64,000 nucleotides of DNA from Ascaris suum. Lineage: Eukaryota; Nematoda; Chromadorea; Rhabditida; Ascarididae. The notes beneath the pieces were generated by a model. That model made no database searches and had not been told where the DNA came from. It saw nothing but the letters and a program-made list of their open reading frames with translations. The stretch spans positions 496,001-560,000 of the forward strand of contig CM024181.1 of assembly GCA_013433145.1 (NCBI GenBank), read 5' to 3'. The position numbers and the translations under genes were made by a program. Positions 56,342-64,000 of this stretch are shown here, one piece after another (the first letter of the stretch is position 1; each line of letters opens with the position of its first letter).

Positions 56342-59300
56342 ATGATGGCTTTAAATAAGCCGAATAGGCGAATAGTGGAGGAGCTGAAGGTTATAAGTAA
56401 TGGATGCATACGGAATTAATTAAAGCTAAATCGCACATATTGTTTGAAAATACTGCCATATTTAAATGCTGCAATGCCTATTTGTTTGTATGCGTTTCAG
56501 ATCGCAGTAATCATTAAAAACTGCCGTTTCTTTCTTTTTTTTCATCCTCCAAGAAATATTCACCTAAATCGGCGTTTTTGGTGTCCGTTCTTTTCAACAA
56601 TTAGGACCATGAAAAGATTCGCACTACCCGGACAGATTTCTTTGAAAAGTGCTAATTCAAATTGTTTTTTTTTTCTTCAACATGAAGGTCATCGCCATCA
56701 CAGAGTTCATTTGAATAGTACAACATCCCGACACCGTTTTTCCTCGCCGAATGAAAGACCATCACCAAATTCGTCCACTGGATTTTTGTAAGTGAAGCGA
56801 AAAAAAAGAAAGAAAATTAATCAACACGGCATTGAATCTATCTTTCTAATGGTACGTTTATGGGCAATGAGCAGTGCATTAGAATTCATAACAGCGGGAA
56901 ACGAGTGCAAACATGCAGATAGCGCTGCGCATTGTGGCCAACGTCATTAGTAAACACAACGGACAAACTGGAATACTTGGAACTAAAAATAAGAGAGCTC
57001 ATTGAAAATATGTAGGATAGATAAAAATAGAAATTCTGATACGTACAGATCCCTCTCCCCATTCGATACCCACAGGAAGAGCGAGTCGATGATTCATATG
57101 TGTATGCGCGATGTTGATAACACGTGTACATCGTTGTTACATACTATTTTTAGCGAGGGACTATGAAAGTGCTGCTGTTCTACATGGCTCATCCCTAGCA
57201 CGTTTGAGTCAATAGAAGTCAGGGGTGATGCTAGTGGATGTCATCGACCGATACGCAGAAGCCATCCTGCGAAAAATGAAAACCTTCAGCAGCAGCTGAG
57301 CAGCACTCAGAGTTGGTGCTTAAATGCTTAGATGATAAAGTTGCTTGGATCATTTTTTATAGAAACGATCAAAAAATTATGAGCAAGAGTTGTGAAACAG
57401 ACGAAAAAAGATGTTGAGTACTTATTAGGCGTTAGCAATCTCGCAACATGAGGCAATGCTCGTTAATGATTGCGGAAATGTAGTTGGATATAACCTGCAC
57501 CTATCGTTATTTGTGCAGACTGGAGTAGGCATAAGTGAAGCAATTATCCAGACAGCCTGCTGCTGCGATGGTCAGAATACAAGCAGCTATGAGACGCAGT
57601 ACAATATCTCATACGCTTAATGTCAAGTAAGGTAATGCATGTCGCGAAAGCGAGGAAGGAAGCTATTCAGCCAAACAAGATGATGTGCAGCGAACGGCTA
57701 AAAGACACTGAGCGATGAAAGGGCATCTGATTCAAAGTCTCCGATGAATGGACGAGTGTATGGCTATGACTATCGAATGGTCAAAGAAGGGACGTCGAGT
57801 CAACAGATGTCGAAATGTGAAAAGCTTGCACTTTCCACTTCGATTAAAGATATCTTCAAATGTGAGAAGCTTTAACTAGCATCCCTATTGAACAAATGTC
57901 TCAAATATGAAAATCTTGCATCTGTATGTACTTCACTACCTATATAAGCATGCGTTTAATAGTTGTCGGCATTAATCCTGTGTTTTCTTCGATTTTGTTG
58001 CACGTACTCATGATTCTCATGGCTTTCTTCTTCGCCATGACAATCATGGCGAAGAAAACGCAACTAGAGATAATAAGAAACAACTCAATCATATTCAAAC
58101 TATTTTTGGATGTATGATAAAGGTTTAAAGCCTCATAAATTAATTTAAAAAGCAATTCTGCGTCATCAAATAAGATTTTCGTGTGTAGTGCTACATTCTC
58201 TAACGTTTACCCTCAGGATCATGTCAATCAACGGCTACCTCAACAAGAATAACTACTAGGGAAAATTCAGATGATAAAAGTGCCATACGATAAGCGCACT
58301 GCTCACATAGCGGGATATTTGTGCTACCGGATGCTAGCTAACCTTCAGCAAGATGTGCTAAGCCCGTAGACACAACAATCTCAGATTCGCTGCTCAATCA
58401 GCAGAGGAATGCGCTCGATTCACTATACAGGTAATACGCTCTACCGCATCAACAATGAAACGACGCTGATGCGAGCAATATACAGGTATATACGATGAGA
58501 TATAACTATTCGTAACTGTATCATAAATATTAATCTATACATCGACATTAACGTATAGGAGTAATACAATCTGCATTTGTTTGTTCGTCTATGCGCTTTT
58601 CTGCATAATCCGTTAGTACTCACTAGTCGAGTTCCTTTTAAATTTCTTTTAATTTCCTTCCATATCTAGTTTACACAAATGATAAGACAATCACTAATTT
58701 ATCCTCCCCGCCTAATGAACAAGTTTTTACATGCTGGGAAACGTCAGCGGAGTGTTGTTAATTTAGTTGCTCTTCATTTTTGATTTGTTCCCAATGATAC
58801 TTCACAGGATTAAAAAAAAAAAAAAAAACTATCGATAGAGTAAGCGCTAAGATAGAGCACCGAGACACATTCCTCTCAAAGAGAAGAACTCCCAGTCGAG
58901 GGAATATAGCTGGAAGCAATATTCGTTTTCATATGAAACGATCGGTTGTTCACAAAAATAGAATCCGATATGCATCGTGTATGCCACCTTATTTGCACGA
59001 TCTGATTAATGCTGCAGTAAGTGGGTTGACTTGTTGAACGTTCATCGATAGAAGAAGTGAGATGAAGTAGCGATTGATGATAGATCACAAATGATGTCTC
59101 TGAAATTAAAGACAGTCGTCATTTAAATAACATTTACAAAACGAACGCGGGAAGAAACAGCTGTCATTTATCGAGCTCACCATGCACTCTGCCACTGATC
59201 TCAACTCTCCAATGAAAAGTCCGAGAATTGAGCAAATAAAATATCGAGGATCGATTTCGATTCGGTTAATCGTAAAGAAAAATCACGAGCGCCAAATGTG

Positions 59301-60695
59301 AACTGCCCGAACTAAACATTCGGGCATTTATTAAAACCAGCATAGCTGTGGTAAAATAAGTTAATTTTTTGTTGTCTTTTAAACTTATAGCATCCTTCTA
59401 AAGAACAAAGTGCGGTGCAAGTGAGTGTGAAAACGTTTGCAGTGAAGCCAACAGAACCAAAACTCAAGGAAAGGCCAAAGATCAATCAAGGTCAGGTGAG
59501 TGAACGGAAGGTTCAACGTTGCAAGAATATTACGAAAGATTATGTCGCTATCGTATTGAAACGCGTTTCCAGCGAGATCCTAAAAGTGAAATGAAACGCA
59601 AAAAGTGCCTAATGCATTCGATGAAGCACAAATGGAGCATTGATATAGGCGTATCAAACATGCAAACGCGTCTGTTTATGTGTTAATAATACGCCAGCTA
59701 TTGCTGCCAGCTGCTTAGTTGAATGGTTGGCTGTTGAGTTTATCGGAGTGAGATAATTTGGTATTACTCGCTAAATTTCAGCGAAAAAAGGATCAACACG
59801 CTTGCTGCCAGCCGCCCAAACCGACAACACAACCAAACAGCTAAAGTGAAACGCTTTCTCGAAGTATGCCGGAAGGAGCGAATAACGCTTCGCTTCTGTA
59901 CAAGCGAATCATATAGGTGACACGAAATGCACTTTTGCAGTAGCATGCAAAAATTCTTCGGTGATCGTATTTACCGAAAAACGATATTTCTGGACAATTC
60001 TGGAGCTCGAAAGCTTCGAAACGATCTGGAAACGTGTATGGTAATTCTAGATTTGTTGACAATTTGCGCTTTTGCGTCCCCCTTAGCTTAGCGACTAATC
60101 TGATAAGCTGTCAACAAAGAATGCGACATGCGGAATAAGGCATTCGTATTTTAACTGATAAGACTATTCGAGCAAATTTTCTAATGACATTCGTGATCTC
60201 ACCGTTGTAAAATGAAGATTCGACAAATGCAATATGCGTGAAAGTTTCCTGCTAACTATTTATGCTTAAAGCTTTTTTCGAAGTTGATAGATCTGAACGA
60301 AACGGTATCGAAGATCACGTGGATTAAAATCACCAAATTTCGCAATCCTGGCTAGCGATTACCGAGCTGAAATTCCAACTGGTCTAGAAGTAAACGTATA
60401 TACATATCGTTGATGCTATTAAAGACATTCCACGTAGAAAAATAGCTCAAAATTTAAGGCAAGAGTAAATTCGGATATGGGAAAGAGGCTGCTTAGAACA
60501 GGAAATCTGGCCGTTGTATTGGTAAGTTTTGGCAACTGCACTTTTTATATCCTCATTAAAAACCTCGTAAATTTTCAGAGAAAATTTCAAGCAGCATCAA
60601 GAATTCACAGTAATCAGGGAACATCGCTCTCAGAGAAATTCCACCCATCTGACTTCTGCAACATGCTGAACAACAAGGACAAAGCATACGTGTAA
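56342..60695 (+). CDS. Predicted 7-exon gene, basic unknown protein (186 aa)
   Basis: No family recognised. Exons: 56342-56396 (MMALNKPNRRIVEELKVI), 56688-56787, 57552-57626, 58385-58430, 59391-59495, 60459-60521, 60579-60695 (ends TAA). All phases join and most splice sites are strong (56787 GTAAGT, 58384 aatctcag, 59390 cttatag, 59495 GTGAGT, 60521 GTAAGT, 60578 attttcag). The product is rich in Arg, Lys, Ser and Pro with few hydrophobic stretches, for example QPAAAMVRIQAAMRRSTISH and TFAVKPTEPKLKERPKINQG, so it is probably a disordered or nucleic-acid-associated protein; that is inference. An acceptor-like cttataag 19 bases before the ATG could take a spliced leader. The stop is followed by GTGTGC-type donor sequence, so a longer form is possible. 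Confidence 0.55.
58028..58056. repeat. Perfect 13-bp hairpin with 3-base loop
   Basis: ttcttcgccatga, loop caa, then tcatggcgaagaa. It lies in the intron between 57626 and 58385 of the predicted plus-strand gene. No flanking sequence suggests a tRNA or a full microRNA precursor. Confidence 0.85.
59391..59495 (+). CDS. Best-supported exon of the 56-61 kb gene
   Basis: Acceptor taaacttatag, donor GGTCAG|GTGAGT, exactly 35 codons in the only open frame of the three. Lys/Pro/Glu-rich. Confidence 0.65.
60579..60695 (+). CDS. Probable last exon of the 56-61 kb gene
   Basis: Acceptor gtaaattttcag, 38 codons then TAA. Reads RKFQAASRIHSNQGTSLSEK, then FHPSDFCNMLNNKDKAYV. Possible AATAAA signals follow at about 61084 and 61231. 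Confidence 0.55.
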   Translation, partial: RKFQAASRIHSNQGTSLSEKFHPSDFCNMLNNKDKAYV

Positions 60696-62404
60696 ATGCT
60701 TGAGCAGGTGTGCAAAAACACATGACTAATCGCCCTTTTCTATTGATCTGACATCTTCGATTTTATGTACTTAGTCATTGAAGTATTTTCTGATCGTCTC
60801 CGATATGAAGTCTCATGGCTGTTCCGAAGCAGTGAACAAGATACCGTTTACAAGAACAATGCCACCGTTGCTTATATCACATATCATTAAATGATTCCGA
60901 TTTTCCAAACAATTTAATTCACTCTTCAGTGCAGAAAAAAGTCGTTTTAGCTCTATAGCATAAACTAATTAAGCATGATAGATGCAGATGTAAGTAGCAT
61001 ATATCACGAACAAATTAAACATCTACTAGCGGCGAAGAAATGCGCAATAGCTGTCTCTCTGACCACTTTTCCATTACAATGTCCAATAAATTGCACGCAC
61101 AATAACTTAGAAGTGATGACCGTTAATGAGCGAAGAAATGTGGCATTACTGAGTACGCCGCAGCAAAAGAAATGATCACTTTCTTTGACGAAAATATTTG
61201 CAGAACCAAAAATATATGTATAAATTTGGAATAAACACCACTTGTGTTCCCCCGGATGTAAAATTTGACTTACAAAGTTTGACTTGTACGATCTCTATAG
61301 TTTGAAGCTCAAGCGTGGAAAAAAACATCGAAAGGAATTTTGTTTCCATTAGACCAACCCGCATCGGTCTACTTGCAAAAGCTGGACAAACCCTATTGAT
61401 TTTGAATAGAAAAATGCGGATTTAGAACATTTAATTCAGTGCACACCGCTCACTTGTGGATGACAAATCCGCCGTACGCATACAAAGCTGTCCATTTAAC
61501 CGATAATTGGCATACGGACGCAGTTCTCTGTTTATGTTCAAACCAAATTTCAAACTAACAACTACTACTATGTGCTGAGTAACGTTAGCTTTTAAATGGC
61601 ATCTTGTTTCGAAGTGAAATCCATAACAGCAGCATGGGCATATATAGCTAGACGCCTCTGTAAACGCTTTTACCCTCAGCTTTTTCTATGTCCACAGTAG
61701 CAATCCGTGTGGACGATCCACGTTAACGAAGTTGAAGATACAGTTCACAGCTGATTGGTGATAGTGGTAACGCCATACCTGGATTGCTCAGACCTAAGCA
61801 TTTTGACACATATTCTTGAAGGTCTTACGAGCCTTTCCTGATTCGCTGTGCTGACTCCATGGTCGAAAGTTACACACCACTGCTCTGGAGGAGCGAACAG
61901 TGGAAGTAACTTTCCATCTTACCTTTCCGCCAATTCACCGACCTAAGAAACATTTCACTGGTGTCTCCAGGTGATCTTTCACCATTATATAGGAATACTG
62001 ACCGACTTTCTTTTTATAGAACTCTCGAACAGCTGAGATGAAGGAACTCTCGAATATTCCGATACCTTCACTACAGTATGAAATATACAGCGGTGAACTC
62101 TCACTTTGCAATTTCCTGTTTTTTACAAACGCACAGCCCATACACTATGCGCGAAGCTTTACATCACTCGCGTCCATATTGGAAAAACCGAATAGTGCCT
62201 TCGCAGGTATAGATTCATTACTTAATACAAAAGACATCCCCACATGTAAAGATTCATTCCTACATGCGCAGCGCTAAGTTCAGCAGAAAAATGTCGCTGT
62301 CCAGGACATTTCAACAATTCAACGGCAACCTACAGTTGCTTATAACGAGATGAATAAGTGTAGTAGAACAATAAATCCATCACATACTCCAAATATTCTT
62401 ATAC
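60696..62404. other. No supported gene
   Basis: Possible polyadenylation signals for the upstream plus-strand gene near 61084 and 61231. A short plus-strand frame near 61823-61909 looks protein-like (SYEPFLIRCADSMVESYTPL) but lacks clear splice sites. Confidence 0.4.
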
Positions 62405-62559
62405 CTTGCTCCAACAATTCGCACATAGCAGCCATCGATTTATCTCGAATAATACCAGGAGATTCTTGAACCCCGATTTTTGAAAGACACGCTGCCGAGG
62501 AGGCAGGAGGTGGTGGCTTTCCAGGAACTGCAACAAGTTGCGACGATAACACACATCGC
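62405..62559 (-). CDS. Isolated candidate exon, unknown protein
   Basis: Minus-strand frame bounded by acceptor aagtcctag and donor GAGCAAG|GTATAAG. The peptide is protein-like: VAVPGKPPPPASSAACLSKI, then GVQESPGIIRDKSMAAMCEL and LEQ, a proline-rich stretch followed by a short helical segment. The frame stays open upstream, so the exon may be longer. Partner exons were not found; the gene may continue outside the window. Confidence 0.4.
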
Positions 62560-64000
62560 CTAGGACTTAAGGCAAAGCAAACTTCATGGTTATCCTGATG
62601 GGAGAATGGACAGCGACTCCGTAAGAAGAAAAGGTTCACCTTTTCTTGCGAGATCATCCGAATTTTAGATGCGGTGGAACAAACTCGGGAAAAAAACATC
62701 AACTGATCCAGGGATAATTAAATCTAGGAAAATCGATAAACTGCACTCGACTACCAAAAAAAAAAAAACATGTAAATGTGTTATCAAATAATCAGCCTCG
62801 TAAACTCCATAAAGCGCGGTGTGATAAGATGAACAAATGGTCGCATCAATGAAGAGCAAAACAAACTTTGAGGAAAGTCGAGAAATGAGAAAAGATCGAA
62901 GTTATAATCACTGATCATAATCGCATAGAACATAACTTAGTACAGCGAATACTCGATATGATTTCACAACTTCATTTGCGCTTAGTTTATCACAGCACAT
63001 GGGAGTTTATCACTAAAGATACGAGCAATATTCGTGAGAAAAGATTACGAATTGAGGGGTAGATGGTGAGCTGTTACATGAAAGTGGTAGGTGACTAGTG
63101 AGTGTTCAGGTGTCAGCGGTAATTACTCACGAATAAAGCCACGATATCACATCTATTCAATGGCGTTAAACAAAGCAACGAAAAAAGTAATTAAAACTTT
63201 CTGAGTTAAGTAACAAAGCGTGGCGCCGTCAATAGTTAAATAAGGGTAAATGAACAAGCATCAGAAGAGCGATTCGACTTCACTAAAGACAGTTACACTG
63301 TTGCCAACGTTCAAAAACCAGCCGCCATAAGAAACGCCACAAATGAACGCACTTCGATCGAATTTCTTCAGCGAATTCAGAATGGCCTACTTTGTATATG
63401 CGTTCGGCATCTGAGTGATGTCATCGAATGTCAGATCGTATCATTTTTGAAGTTGAATTCATTTTGCTCATAGATCATCGTATCATCTATAGGCGAACAT
63501 AATGCTTCAGACATATTTTTTAAGCATATAAAACGCCCTAGATAAAACCTATTTGTTGCTTGGAAGAAAAAAGAATTCATGGAGACATTTGAACTGGCTA
63601 ACAACTCGGCTTCTAAATCTCCAAATAGGCAGTTTATGCTTTTGTTTTGTAAATGTCCACAGAGAACTTTAAAGAGGAACTCTTTTGCAAGTGCATGATA
63701 CATACAGGCTCATCTGATGAAACCTTCTTCAACAATAAAATGAAAAATCACTCTTAGAGAATGAAACGTTCATGAATAGTGCGCTTATTTTACTGCATGT
63801 TCGACTACAGTATAGATTATACAAATTGTTTGGCCTATGCGTAGCTATTTATAGTTAGGTATGGGACGCCATTGCATGCAGCACAATGTAGATTGCCGGC
63901 AGGCCAATTCTCTCGATGGCTCACATGGTAGCTATCGCACCTTTGTAAACGAAACCAGGAAAGAGAAGGGGATGAGGCATCGCCAACTTTACTAGTTTCT
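62560..64000. other. No supported gene
   Basis: AT-rich with short open frames only and a poly-A run near 62757-62768. It may hold further exons of the minus-strand gene seen at 62.4 kb. Confidence 0.4.

Noticed and set aside
60975..61175. 66-codon plus-strand frame downstream of the last predicted exon
   Set aside because: No splice acceptor in phase and no homology; it overlaps possible polyadenylation signals.

Overview
This window looks like a piece of a nematode chromosome. It is AT-rich, gene-poor and intron-rich. The only recognisable genes are animal families (a six-transmembrane Kv potassium channel and a CARM1-type arginine methyltransferase relic). Exons are short with acceptors of the ttttag/tttcag type, several candidate first exons start a few bases after an acceptor (as in spliced-leader trans-splicing), and there is a decayed Bel/Pao retrotransposon. 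The species cannot be read from the sequence. I saw no bacterial genes, rRNA, tRNA or CRISPR array. Every spliced gene here was assembled by hand from splice signals, reading-frame phase and, where possible, homology, so exon edges are predictions.

Layout. 1-5.3 kb: mostly unassigned, with a long (TA)n tract and one possible exon at 2187-2286. 5.3-20.2 kb, minus strand: a nearly complete Shab-like voltage-gated K+ channel gene of 14 coding exons, about 504 aa, with a phase-compatible alternative first exon at 20088-20158. All T1, S1-S6 and pore segments can be read; the selectivity filter is split between two microexons (26 and 30 nt), and the first of these lacks an AG acceptor. 20.2-28.6 kb: no convincing gene; two (TA)n tracts flank or lie in this part. 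28.65-29.49 kb, plus: Bel/Pao reverse-transcriptase relic. 34.5-36.75 kb, minus: CARM1-like pseudogene (three exon remnants with a damaged SAM-binding motif and frame lesions). 42.8-44.6 kb, minus: a predicted small gene, about 168 aa, with one C-terminal transmembrane helix. 47.1-55.9 kb, plus: a predicted multi-exon gene, about 366 aa, no family recognised. 56.3-60.7 kb, plus: a second predicted gene, about 186 aa, basic and probably disordered, starting about 400 bp after the previous one, an operon-like arrangement. 62.4 kb, minus: one isolated good exon.

The strongest biology is the K+ channel: a membrane protein of excitable cells, with a zinc-type T1 domain, an intact S4 charge ladder, a TVGYGD filter, and an S6 that reads PIT instead of PxP. 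The remaining predicted genes have no assigned role, and nothing ties them to the channel functionally.
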